The notes beneath the pieces were generated by a model, which saw only the letters and a program-made list of their open reading frames with translations, did no database searches and had not been told where the DNA came from. Below are positions 35,670-46,834 of a stretch of 64,000 nt of DNA, in pieces. The stretch covers positions 868,001 to 932,000 of the forward strand of contig CAOLHI010001812.1 in the NCBI GenBank assembly GCA_948474755.1. Reading direction: 5' to 3'. Position 1 is the first letter of the stretch. Each line of letters starts with the position of its first letter. The DNA comes from Ctenosaura bakeri (taxonomy: Eukaryota; Chordata; Lepidosauria; Squamata; Iguanidae). The position numbers were made by a program, and so were the translations under genes.

Positions 35670-38202
35670 GTAAGTGATCAAAACTAACAATATTTTATTG
35701 CAGGTTTTTGGCATAAAAGGTAAGTGAATGTATTTTGGGGAATTTAGGCTTCGATCCAATTGGCAGCCCCAACTCGAGCAAAACCCATTCGGTCAGTGAG
35801 AATTTGGCACAATAGCAGTTTTGCAAACTTTGTTGATTCCATGGGTCTGCTCTGGTTGGGGGCCCATTGGATTTAGGCCTCGTTTTTTTCTTCTTCCACA
35901 CACACACATCCCTTGCCCCCTGACTCACAAATACCCATATCCCACACCACATGTACACTTTCCCTTCGCACACCACACCCCATCCCCTCCCCCCCCCACA
36001 CCCCCATTCCCATACGCATAACAAGATACGCACAAAAAAAAACTCACCCCCCCTCACAGTGGAGGGACAAAACCCTTTCCCGCCATAATTCGCACACCCT
36101 TCCGCCACATACCACACACATACATCATACAGACAAACATGCCACAAAAGGTGTAAACACATACACAAAGGATCCCTCTGCACCCCTCAGCCATATTCTT
36201 ACTCCATCAAACACAGCACCCATGGGGGATGGCACGTAATCACACACACACACGAACGCACGCACACCCCCACTCATTCACAGCATAGAAACACACATAT
36301 CTGTTCATCACTCAAACACCGTTCTCCCATATAGCACCTGCATACAAAAAAGACAAATAACACAGCCCATTGTGTGACATCTCCCACATATCACACACAA
36401 CAATCCCCCTCATGCACAACACACCCAACTGCACCACTTGCACCTTTTTTTGTCCCTGTCAGACACATCACACATGGCATATACACAGCTATACACATCG
36501 CCAACTTACACAACAATTGCATACATTTTCCCCATTCACCCATGTACTGTTCCACCAATATACACAAACACACACACACACCGCCCCCCCTTTTGGGGGA
36601 CAGCTCACACAGTTCACACACAATCATTTCACCAAACCCAACACAGACGCCATCTGTACCACTTGCACATGCCCCACCAAACACAGAACACAGGGAGACC
36701 AGATAGACACCTACACATGCCAGACACTGACAATACAAACACACACGTTTCCACCATTCAGACACAACCCCCTACACCTGCTGAATCACACACCCTTCCC
36801 CCACAGATCACATACATATATTGCATATTCACACATTTTGTCACTCACACCACACATGCTCATACCACAAACACACATGTTTCAACCATTGGCTTGTATA
36901 CCCTACCCCCACATGCCATGAACACACAAAACTCCATTGCACAAATACATTTCCATCATTCACACACAACCCCTCCACACTGCACGATGACAACACATAC
37001 ATATACATTTCAACACTCACACCTCTATAGTATGCACATTTCCACCATTCACTCACACTCTCGCCATATGCCATATAAACACAGATACAGACCTGCCTGC
37101 CACAGACTTCCACACTCTAACTACCTCATTTCACTCTCCATCACACATAGGTGCTGTGCACACACACATGACAATAACAATCTTGACACATTCACTCACA
37201 GCACTCCACAGACAGTCATGTGGTAACAAACTAGCCACAGGCATGCACACACACATTTTTTTTTGTGTGTATCCAACTTTTATTATTTTTTCTGCCACCA
37301 CCTCCCCCAAGATTACATTCCATCCACCACACAGGCACAGGCAGGCACACCCAGCACACCGTGCCTGGCTGGCCAAACCATATTTAAACATTTGATCTCA
37401 CTTCCTAACAAGTTTCTGCCCACCCACCACATATGGCCAACTAAATGTCCTTGCAGGTGGCACTTGCACAAAACACCACCACACAGGCAGGCGCCATCAC
37501 ACTCACACAATTATTAAAACAGATATGAGGGATTCTTTAAGGATCACACACCAACGAGTGAGTGTAAACTCAATCTCTGGGTGTGCCTGACAATTTTTCA
37601 CTGTTCCAAACAGCAATGTGGTGCTGGCCTGCGCACCCGCCACAGGTTGGGCGGCCATTGGCAGGGCCTGGCCCGTGCTGCACCTGGCATCAGCCACGGT
37701 GTTTTGATTATAATAACAACACAAAACGTACCATTGCTCCTGGCATGACGCCAGCATTTCTTGTCATCACACAATGTAACATTCAACACAAACCATTCAA
37801 GGCAACGTGGCTGGGTCCCACTCCACCATCCACACAAACAACTAGACATAACAAACTCACCAGTCGCCAAAATCATGGCATCCTAGCCACACACTTGGCA
37901 ATTAGCTGGGTCTTGAATCCTCCTCCTTCATGACAAATAACCACATGGCTCACAATCACTCACTGACCATGGCAACGGCATCCACCATGACCCTTGGCAA
38001 CAGGCACTGAGCCACAGGCAGGGCTGCCAGTCTGTTTTTCCTCTGCACTGGCAAACAGATATCAACAAATCACATACAATAAATAAACATAACACACACA
38101 CAAACACAACACACACAAATACAAACATATTTTCCTCTCGCCACGACCGTGCATGTTCACTGCAATGCCACCGCCAGGCAACTCCTCCTGGTGCTGGGAT
38201 TA

Positions 38203-38227
38203 GCTGGGATTACAGGCGTGAGCCACC
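38203..38227 (+). other. Alu-like 25-base string
   Basis: GCTGGGATTACAGGCGTGAG followed by CCACC equals the well-known end of the primate Alu arm. Just before it stands GTGCTGGGATTA (38191-38202), another Alu phrase. Primate Alu should not occur in a reptile. No wider Alu was recognised around it. Confidence 0.5.
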
Positions 38228-38237
38228 ACCACCACCA

Positions 38238-38360
38238 CGCGCGGGCGGCGCGCGCGCGCGCGCGCGCGCGCGTGTGTGTTTGCGCGCGCGCGCGCGCGCC
38301 GCACACACACTTGCTGGTGGCGGCGGCGTGGTGTGTGTGTGTGTTGCACACACACACCAT
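38238..38360. repeat. (CG)n/(CA)n alternating tract
   Basis: Two runs of alternating CG (about 38248-38272 and 38282-38299) are joined by GTGTGTGTTTG and followed by CACACACAC and GTGTGTGTGTG runs. Alternating purine-pyrimidine DNA of this kind can adopt Z-form and is difficult to sequence. Confidence 0.85.
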
Positions 38361-38719
38361 GTGAGTCCCAGCACAACATGCAGCTGGTGATTCCACTCCA
38401 AGAAACAGCTGGTGACGTGGTGACCACCACATACTGAAATAAACAACTCCTGACATGGTCCCAGAAGATGGCCAGGTGTGTGTTCCACCCATCTGTCTCT
38501 GAACATCCATCCACTCACATTCTTTAAGCTTCACACATGGATATTGCACACTGATACCACAAATACATACATTTCCACCACCCAGATGGAAATACATATC
38601 ACACACTCAGATCACACACACACTTTCCCACCATTCATTCACAACCTCTTCCTTCATAATTCACACAAACCTAGACATTGCACACTCACACATCAAAACC
38701 CCTCAAATTCACTCACATA

Positions 38720-38942
38720 TCGGAGATTCGACCTGAACCCTCAGGAAGAACTTCCTGACGGTCAGAGCTGTCCAGCAGTGGAATCTGCTGCCTCAGAGTG
38801 TGGTAGAGTCTCCTTCTTTGGAGGTTCGTAAGCAGAGGTTGGATGGCCATCTGTTTAGAATGCTTTGATGGGTGTTCCTGCATAGCAGGGGGTTGGACTG
38901 GATGGCCCCTGTGGTCTCAGCCAACTCTATGATTCTATGATT
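38720..38942 (+). mobile_element. CR1 LINE 3' end
   Basis: Begins around GAACCCTCAGGAAGAACTTC, with CTGACGGTCAGAGCTGT, GGAGGTTCGTAAGCAGAGG, TTGGATGGCCATCTG, GGGGGTTGGACTGGATGGCC, and the octamer-type tail TCTATGATTCTATGATTCT. This is the classic CR1 3' end, 5' truncated, inserted in the satellite. Confidence 0.9.
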
Positions 38943-40004
38943 CTTCCCCAATATACCATACAGCTACGTTGTACACTCATGGCAGAAATACACCTAGTTC
39001 GACAATTCACTCACATGCTCTTCTGCCACATACCACACACAAAAACACCGCACACTGATACTACAAATACACACATTTATACCATTCACTCACAAACACT
39101 CATTTCGCCCACACACACCAACACACACTTTTCCACTATTCACTCTCATACCCTTCTCCCATATGCCATATACATAGACTGCACACTAACATCAGTTTTC
39201 TACCAATTTTCACACACACACTGTTCCCCCACATGCCACACATAGATACATCACACTCACACCACACACATTTATACCATTCATAGCAAAACTCAGGACA
39301 CACACCACACACACACAATTCCACCATTAACTCACAACCCCTTCCATTCATCCACAGTTTCCCCCAGATAACACATCCCAGAAGGATCACATAAATCATG
39401 TGCTCACACAAAGTTCTCCCAAATGCCCCACACACATGCATGTCCCACAGATCTGTAGCATATAGGGGAAGGAAGTGTGAGTGGATGGTGAAAGATATTT
39501 ATCATGAGTGTGCAATGTGTCCATGTAGTATGTAGGGTGTGTGTGGTGTGTGGTGTAGTGGAGTGAATGGGGGAAAATGTGGTGTTTATGTGCTGTGAGA
39601 AGGTAAGTGTGTTTGTGTGTATGTGGTGAAAATATGTGTGTTTGTGATGTAAGTGTTCAATGTGTGTGTGAGGTATGTGGGAGAAGCATGTGTGAAAAAA
39701 TAGTGATGTGTGCATTTGTATTGTGAATGTGCAATACACGTGTGTGTGCTAAAAATGTATGTGTACCTGATGTGCGAGTGCGATATATGTATGCCATTTA
39801 TGTATGGGTAAATGGTGAATTTGTGTGTGTGCAATGTTTGTGTGTGGTATGGGGGGGAAGGGTGTGTGAATGAATGGGGGAAGTTGACGTATATGTAGTA
39901 CAAGAGTGTGATGTGTCTGTGTTAGTGGTGCGAATATGTGTGTTTGTAGTGTAAGCAGGCAATGTGTCTGTGGGGGTATGTGGGAGAAGCATGTGTGAGT
40001 AGAA

Positions 40005-42113
40005 CAGGTTGCTTACCTGTAACTGTAGTTCTTTGAGTGGTCATCTGTGCCCTCACACATTAGGAGCTTTCGCACCGTGTGGTGGTGTTTGGAAGATTCT
40101 AGAGCTTAGCAGCTTGGCGTGAACCCCTCCCCCAGTGCCAGTGCTCCGCATGCTCCTCCCGCCGAGCAACGGTCTCTCCTCAGTTCTGTAGTCTGCCGGA
40201 GAAAATCCAGGGACCTGTAAAAGAGGGAATGGAAGGGTGGGTATGTATGAGGGCACAGATGACCACTCGAAGAACTACAGTTACAGGTAAGCAACCTGAG
40301 TCCTCAGGACTAGATCCCAGATTGATAGGTCCCACAAGATGGAGTCAGAGACCTCTCCTCGGACCTTTCAGGTGACCTGCTCCTGGATATACGCCGGGGA
40401 GGCTGACGTGTTTCCACCGTTTGAGTCACCGCCGCAGACGTGGTCTCGTGGTGGTGGTGGAGGTCCGCAGCGCCGCACAGGAGGTCACAGGAACAACGGT
40501 CACCGCACTCTCTTAGCCGCCACGGTCACAGTTGAGGCCTGTCGCGCAGCCCGTTTCGAGGTCAAGTTTTTGACGGGGCGCGTCGCGATAGATGTGACTC
40601 TCGGGGGAGGTGACACAGCCCAATAGCATGGCGAAGGCTCCTTAAATCTCCGATAACGTGGAGAAGGACAGTGGCTATACGTACCGCTCGTACCAATGGC
40701 TGTCCCTGGGCGAGCGGCTGCGGTCAACTATACCGACGATCCTACCTGGCCGGCGAGCGGGATCGCCTCCGGGCACCCCGTGCCTGGAGTCAGGATAGTA
40801 CCGGTCCCGGTACGATGGTGAATGGAGACATGGCCGCGGATGTTCTCTCCACTCGGACTGGTAAGCGCACCTGGTCGAGGTGTAGTGCGAGTCAGAAGAC
40901 CGGCGGGAGTGGATCATCACACACCTCTCGGTGCCGCGGTGATGGCGGCCTGACTCTCCACTCCGGGGAGCAGGATTAGCTTTCTGCCCAAGGCGGAAGC
41001 GACTGCCTGGGTGAGGGCCGACGGTGTGCCGTCACCTCCAAGTCGTGAAGAGGTGCACTGACCTGCGGTGACTCAACTAGGGCTCCACCACCATCAAGAC
41101 AGGCGGCTCCTCCAAGGGTGAACGGCTGGCCCTCTGAGGTCAGATCCTCTACGAACTGCTGCTCGTCAGACAGCTCGCCCACTCATCAGGTTCCAGCAGC
41201 TCCCCTTGATCTTCCGGGAGCCGAGTTGGCAGAGGAGTCGGAGGACAAGTCTCCCGAGGTGGGGGACCATGCTTCTCCTTCCTCTCCTTCTTCTTCTTCT
41301 CTTTTTCTCCTTCTCCTTCCCTCTTTTAGGGGCGAGGCATTTCTTTTGCACCGCAGTCAGAGGTCTAGATGGGTCGAAGGCCATCGCAGCCACGGGGGTC
41401 CCTTTTGATGTCTTGGCCACCGCCGCAACTTGGGGTCCCTCAGGAGTACGGAAATGGGCATCCACGACGTCGGTACCGAGCCCGATACTGACGGAGTGGA
41501 CGGCAGGGCAGCCACCGATGCCGTCGAGGGTACCGTCGCGCTCGGTGTCTCCGACATCACAGCACATGGAGTCTCTTCCCTCGCCCTCAACGATTGCTCC
41601 CAACAATACAACTTCAGTCGTGACGATCGGTTTCTGAGGGTTTGGGAAGTAAAGTCACAGCAAATTGGGAAAGACCTGGTGTTGTGGGTCTTGTCCAAAC
41701 AAAAGAGACACTCCGAATGCTTATTGAAGAGCGATGTTCTGCCACAAAACACGCACTTCTTGAAAAGTGCAGACATAGATGAAGAGGAGAAAGAGTGAGG
41801 AGGTTGAAGAAGACAAAGAAGCAACAAAAAAGGGGGAAGGAAATATCGAAATACCAAATCCGAGGTCCGAAATCCGAAAGAAGAAGTCAAAGAACAAATC
41901 CAAGTCCGAAAACGCAAACGAGAAGAAAAACTGCAAGAGACTAGCCAAGAACCTTCCCGTTCGCAACGGCGGGAGTAAGAAACTGAGGAGTGACCGTTGC
42001 TCGGCGGGAGGAGCATGCGTAGTACTGGCGTGGGGGAGGGGTTTCCCGCCCAAGCTTAGGTTTCTAGATTCTTCCGAACGCTACCGTACGCGCGGAAAAG
42101 CTTAATGTGTGAG
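40005..42113 (-). mobile_element. DIRS-like retrotransposon remnant with inverted terminal repeats
   Basis: The right end (41970-42113) and the left part (40046-40200) are inverted copies, sharing GAGCATGCG..., CGGTC(A)CTCCTCAG and CACACATTA-type blocks. A second inverted pair lies at 40005-40056 and 40248-40298 (CAGGTTGCTTACCTGT and its complement). A CpG-rich interior carries a broken gag-like frame on the minus strand. Inverted, not direct, terminal repeats with this kind of gag are the mark of the DIRS group of tyrosine-recombinase retrotransposons. Reverse transcriptase and recombinase are missing, so this is an internally deleted copy. Confidence 0.6.
40675..41776 (-). pseudogene. DIRS-type gag-like gene, frameshifted
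   Basis: The best part is 41357-41776 (139 codons from an ATG at 41776). It starts with a Cys/His knuckle: CVFCG, then KHSECLFCL, then H and further Cys, followed by LRNRSSRLK. This resembles the gag of vertebrate DIRS elements, which is also related to the LAP2-alpha specific domain. Later parts are in other frames (near 40976-41182, SDEQQFVEDL; 40675-40920, an RS/Tyr-rich stretch with DSRHGVPGGDPARRPGR). Broken, not a host gene. Confidence 0.55.
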
Positions 42114-44139
42114 GCACAGAGACCATGAAGAAGAAATGGAAGAAATATTTGTTATGAGTGTGCAATCTGTGGAGTGGAATGTGGGAGAAGAGTGTGTGAG
42201 TGAAAAGAGAAAAAGTGCATTTGCTGTGATGGGCAAGTGTGATGTGTGTTTGTGTGTGAGTGGTACAAAAATGTGAGTTTGTGGTGCAGGCATGCAATGT
42301 GTCTGTGTGGACAACTTTTTGAGTAAATGTTGGGGATGTGTGTGTGTTGGTCAGTGTGCAATCAGTGTGCATTATGTGTGTGTTGATATGTAGGGGAAGT
42401 GTGTGTGAGTGAATGGGGAAAGTGCGTGTGTATGTCGTATGACAGGGTGATGTGAGTTTGTGTGTGAGTGGTGCAAATATGTGTGCAGTGCTTTGTGTGT
42501 GTGTGTGGAACTTGGGAGAAGCATGTGTGAGTGAATGGTAGTGATGTGTGTATTTGTGTAGTGAGTGTCCAATATGTGTGTGGGAGGGTATGTAGAAGAA
42601 GAGTGTGAAAGTCAAAGGGAGAAAAGTATCTATGTATGGGCTGTGAGAGTGTGATGTGTTTTTATGTATGAGTGGTGCAAATATATGTGTTTGTCTTGTA
42701 AGCATGTAGTGTGTGTGTGTGTAATGTAGGAGAGGCATGTGTGAGTAACTGGGGAAGATGTGTGTGTTTGTATTGTGTGTGTACAACATATGGAGGGCCA
42801 TGTGAGGAAGGGTATATGAGTGAATGGGGGAAAGTACATGTGAATGTGGTGTAAGAGTGTGATGTGTGTTTGTGTGTGATTGGCACAAATATGTGTATTT
42901 GTGGTGTAAGTGATCAATGTGTTTTGTGAATGTATATGTGGTATATGCGAGAAGCAATATGTGTGTGTGTGGTGTTTTATATGTGGGAAGGGTGTGTAAG
43001 TGAATGAGATGTGTTTGGGGAATGAGAGTGTGATATGTGTTTTTTGTGAGTGGTGCGAATATTGTGTTCTTTTGTATAAGTGTTCTGTGTGTGGTGTGTG
43101 GGAGAAGCATGTGTGAGTAAATGGTGGAGATGTGTGTGTTTGCATTATGAGTGTGAAATATATGTGTGGAATATGGAGGAAGTGTGTGTGAGTTAATGGG
43201 GGAAATGTGTGTGTGTGTGGTGTGAATGTGCAATCTATGTTTTTGTGTGAATGGTAGCTATAGTTTGAGTGTATAGGTTGTGTGTGTTTGTGTGTGAATG
43301 GTGGAAATGTGCATGTGGTGTCAGTGTGCAATCGTGCTCTATGTTATAGGTAGAGGGTGTGTAAGCGATTAATGGAAATATGTGGGCATGTTGTGAGAGT
43401 GCAGTGCGTTTTTGTGTGAAGGATGCCTGTTGTATATGCAGGTGGATATGTGGAGGAAGAGTGTGTGAGTGATGGCCAGAGATGAGTGTTTTTGTGGTGT
43501 CAGTGGGTTATGTGTCTGTGCACACGTGACTGAGATTATGTGCTATGTCGATGTGTTCTGTGTCTGATGGGATCAGAGTATTGATGAGTGGTGGGGAGGG
43601 ATCCTTAGTGCTTATGTGTTATACCGAGTGTGTGTGTGTGTTTTTGTGTGGCCTGTTTGTGCGTGTGATGTATGAGTGTAGAACGTGGCGGAAGGGTGTG
43701 TGAATGAATGGCAGGGAATGCTTGCTCCTTCAGTCTCAGTGGTGGGCGTGTTATTGTTTTTGGTGTGTCTTCTTAGGCATATGGGAATGGCTGTGTGAAT
43801 AGGAAATGGGATGGGATGTGGTGTGTGAGGGGGAGGTGTACGTGTCATATGGGTGGAGAATGGGTATTTGTGAGGGAGGGGGCAAGGGATGTGTGCATGG
43901 ATGTGCGTTTGTGTGAAGGAAGACCTCAATGAGGCCTAAATCCAAAGATTCTTAGTCCCAACCAGAGCAGACCCCTGGAACGAATCAAACTTGCAAAACT
44001 GTTGTTGTGAGAAGTTCTCCTGGACTGAGTGAGTTCTTCTCCTTGGGCTTTTATCGTTGGATTTAGACCTAAATTCCCCAAAGCATCACTCCTTTTAGGC
44101 TGAAAACCTGCCAAGAGATGGTTAGTTTTCATCACTTAC

Positions 44140-44156
44140 CTGGGAAATGTTGTTGC
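44140..44156 (-). other. mini-exon-like cassette 3 of copy A2
   Basis: GCAACAACATTTCCCAG lies between TATATAG and GTAAGTGAT on the minus strand; both splice sites match those of copy A1. Confidence 0.4.
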
Positions 44157-44450
44157 CTATATAGTGAAAGAAAACAGTCACATGGAAAATATTCACCTAC
44201 TCCACAGACCTCCTAAGAAAAGTCAGGGAAGATTCTCAGTGCTTTTTGTAACTCATGGTTCTCTATCCTTTACACCAAGGAAATGTCTCCAACCTCGCCC
44301 AGGCTAATAGCTTGAAGGCATATCTAACCTGGCCCAGTTAACTCTGTTTGTGTGTCTTGATCTGACCAAATATTATTTCCCCAAAACGCATTGAACGATC
44401 CTTTATGTGAAGAAACTACCATACAAACATTATTATCAATGGTTTTTTAA

Positions 44451-44467
44451 CTGGTCGATGGCTTTGC
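44451..44467 (-). other. mini-exon-like cassette 2 of copy A2, donor lost
   Basis: GCAAAGCCATCGACCAG follows CATGTAG on the minus strand, but the next bases are TTAAAA instead of a GT donor. This cassette is probably dead in this copy. Confidence 0.4.
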
Positions 44468-44674
44468 CTACATGAGGGAACACAATCCAAGAGAACACAG
44501 CCCAACTTTCTACAAGTTAGTAACCCTGTGCTGCTCATCACTGGGATAGGAAAGAAATCTGATTTTAGGCTAAACTGACTATAAACTCATCCGGTGAAAA
44601 CTGACAACATTTTCTGGTTTCTAACCTGCTTAATCCCTGCAACCTCCAAGAAGCCAAGAGTCAAAGATACTTAC

Positions 44675-44704
44675 AGATGGTAATTTTGTGACAGATCCCT
44701 TTGC
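44675..44704 (-). other. mini-exon-like cassette 1 of copy A2
   Basis: On the minus strand TTTTCTGCAG is followed by a 30-base block starting GCAAAGGGATCTGTCAC and then GTAAGT. Several bases differ from A1, yet both splice sites are kept. Confidence 0.4.
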
Positions 44705-46392
44705 CTGCAGAAAAGAAGACAAATGGAAGAAACACAGCAGTCTCTCTGCCTTACACGTCTACCTAAATTAGCCAAGTTCAACTGAATAGTATTCCTAGTT
44801 AGCCCTACGGATAGATCAGGAAGCAGATAGATAGACACCCAGCTCTGAACAAAAGCAGCTATCTGATTTCAGACCAAATGCAGACTAAACAAACAGGGAA
44901 AGATTTCAAAAGGAGCCATCTCTCCCAACTCCTGCCCAACTGCCAAGGGCTGTTAGAATGAGAGCAGGAACTGAAGGGAGGTCAGTTGGAACTCAGAGCA
45001 TTGTTGACTAAGTGTCATGGTGGCCCGCAAAAGGCCTTGCCTAGGTCAGGATGTTAAATGTGTCCTGCTTCTTCTCCCTGCAACAGCTGGAAAGGCAGCT
45101 TGCAACCAGGAAATAAAGGCAAATGTGAAACATGATCACAGCAGTAGAGAATGAATGGCTTTCTGCTACCCTAGTGATTCAACCCAAGCTAAAAGAGAGG
45201 TGATGGTGGGGAATCTGGAGGATGTGGCTTTCAAAGAAGGATTGCTGGACTGCCACACCAATCCTCTCTGTCCAGAGTTTCTAATTAATATTTTTTAAGA
45301 AACTGTGCCATGATTGTCAAGTAACCAGCATCCAGAGGGAGGATGACAATATGCTAGAGGAAGCAGAAGGAAAGGAATGATCAGTTTGTTCAAACTTTTC
45401 CTGCTCCAAGGGTCAGGTGGGAGGGCGGATTTTCTGTGTGTCTCCCAGGGAGAGACTGGTGAATTCCAGATCTGAGTAGGATGTTCTCCCACAGCAGAAG
45501 AGATCACTAGATCCCTGCTTTGTGTGTCCCCTGAAAGAAAGGATGCTTAGGCCTTATCCCCTCCAGCCATTTTACCTTAATTGCTCTCATAGCTTTTCTG
45601 CACACAGAGGGGAAAGTATTAGTACTAATCTCTTTCCCCCTACCATCTTTCCCCTCCATAAGTAGGAAAAAAAAGTTCAAGTTCGTCTCAGGACTCAAAC
45701 ATCCAAGAATGAAAATATTAAGCAGTTGTCTCTTTTATTCAAACTCACCTTTTTGTTACTTTTCAAGCCAAGAAAAATGGACACATCTATGATTCCTCTC
45801 TGGTTGGAGAGCTCATTGGCTCCAGACAATCGTGATCCTATTGCCTGGGGAGAATTCTTGGAGTTGTACGTCCCCCCTGCAAGTGACATTCTCCAACTCT
45901 GGCCAATATGTATGTTTGCACTCTATGATCTGTCAAAGAGCCCTTAGTGCTAGACAACTTCCCTGAGCTAAAACGCAGAGTGACACAGAACTGAGTTGGC
46001 ATTGCCTGTATTACATGCGTTGTATTTAATTATAACTGACCTTTTTTGTTGGCATGTAAGTCTCTAGTACAAAATAAGAAATTATCAGCTGTTGTCTTCT
46101 TTTATAAGAGTGCTACTATTGACATCACAGAAAGCAATAACACTATTAAGCATAGTTTGTAAAAAAAAAGTCACTGGTTAGAGGAACGAGTCCATGTTGA
46201 TGTTATTTTAAAAAATTCTGAAGAAACTTGTTGAACAAATTGTGCCTGTTAATTTCATTTGAAGATACTAGACAATTCCTCTACAGTTCCGCCTAAGTAC
46301 TGGGCAAAAACCTGTACATGAGATCTCCTGAATTAATGTACACAGGCAAATGAGCAAATGATAATAGAAGTATACAGGACTGAAGTATATTT

Positions 46393-46595
46393 TTGTTGTG
46401 TGCCTTCAAATAGTTTCTGACTGACGGCAACTCTAAGGGAAACCTATGGGGAGTGTTTTCTGGGACTGAACCAGTGTGATGTACTCCAGGTCACCCAGTG
46501 GGTTTCCGTGGAAGGCGGGGAACTGAACCCTGGTTTCCAGGCTTCATAGTCCAACAAGTCCAACACTCAGACCCCTATACCACTCTGGCTCTCTT
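46393..46595 (-). mobile_element. CORE/MIR-like SINE, minus strand
   Basis: The plus strand shows TTTGTTGTGTGCCTTCAAAT, then GGTCACCCAGTGGGTTTCCG, GGGGAACTGAACCCTGG and TATACCACTCTGGCTC, the mirror of the copy at 32516. Confidence 0.85.
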
Positions 46596-46671
46596 CAAAT
46601 GTTCAAACCCAGATAAAAGACACTGTCCTTTCAGCAATTATAAAATTTCCCATTGATTTTAACAAGCCTAA

Positions 46672-46834
46672 GGATATTTCCGCACTAGACTGTTGTAGTG
46701 CTATTATTCCACTTTCCACATCCTAAGGAATCTTGGGGTTTGCAGGTTATGGAGGGGCTAAACTGCAAACCCCAGGTCCCCATAGGAGGTTGAAAATGGA
46801 ATGAGTCACTATAACAGTCTAGTGTGAAATAGTA
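46672..46834. mobile_element. GGCCATTTCC palindromic MITE with TAA flanks
   Basis: Arms run from GGATATTTCCGCACTAGACT to AGTCTAGTGTGAAATAGTA. TAA lies at both outer edges (46669-46671, 46835-46837), giving a third case of a 3-base direct repeat around this family. Confidence 0.75.

Larger units (their letters stand above)
33579..35755 (+). repeat. repeated segment A, copy 1
   Basis: From ATGATAGAGCTGAGTAAG to the third mini-exon near 35669 and the GGCATAAAAGG flank. Collinear with 53781-55600 over about 1.8 kb at high identity by eye, and inverted relative to 43930-45170. It contains three exon-like cassettes (34718, 35359, 35653). No long ORF, no LTR. Composition is AT-rich and unlike the satellite that follows. 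Confidence 0.8.
35885..39455. repeat. degenerate CA-rich satellite, left (C-rich) half
   Basis: About 3.5 kb in which the plus strand is made of CACA runs and recurring phrases such as CATTTCCACCATTCACTCAC, CTTCTCCCACATGCC and TTGCACACTCACACC. It mirrors 39465-43925. The start (TCCCTTGCCCCCTGACTCAC near 35911) is matched in inverted form near 43875. A CR1 end (38720) and a CG tract (38238-38360) interrupt it, and 37300-38230 is less regular. The His/Thr-rich reading frames here are translations of the repeat, not genes. Confidence 0.8.
39465..43925. repeat. degenerate GT-rich satellite, right (G-rich) half, interrupted by a DIRS-like element
   Basis: The plus strand carries GTGTGAGTGAATGG, GGTGCAAATATGTG and GGGAGAAGCATGTG phrases. 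The first recurs with its neighbours near 42195, 42405, 42606, 42818, 42990 and 43188, a period of roughly 200 bases made of three sub-units of about 60-77. The element at 40005-42113 splits it. A 389-codon open frame on the minus strand (42064-43233) is His/Thr-rich repeat translation. Confidence 0.8.
43930..45175 (-). repeat. repeated segment A, copy 2 (inverted, more diverged)
   Basis: Its minus strand matches 34250-35870, including TTTCCTGGTTGCAAGCTGCC, ATTTGGTCTGAAATCAGATA and the three mini-exon cassettes in the same order. It faces copy 1 across the satellite, forming a large inverted repeat. The intron-like gap between cassettes 1 and 2 is shorter than in the other copies (about 207 against 611 bases). 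Confidence 0.8.

Noticed and set aside
35821..36021. Pro/His-rich frame at the start of the satellite
   Set aside because: Simple-repeat translation with no start context.
36438..37226. 262-codon open frame, His/Thr/Pro-rich
   Set aside because: Same reason: translation of the C-rich satellite half.
41357..42016. 219-codon minus frame as a host gene
   Set aside because: The Cys/His knuckle and the surrounding inverted repeats mark it as a DIRS-type gag fragment; the N-terminal part before 41776 is terminal-repeat DNA.
42064..43233. 389-codon open frame on the minus strand, His/Thr-rich
   Set aside because: It is the CA-rich strand of the satellite; CACA-type repeats rarely create stops. 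No domain, no splice or promoter context, and the frame follows the repeat period.
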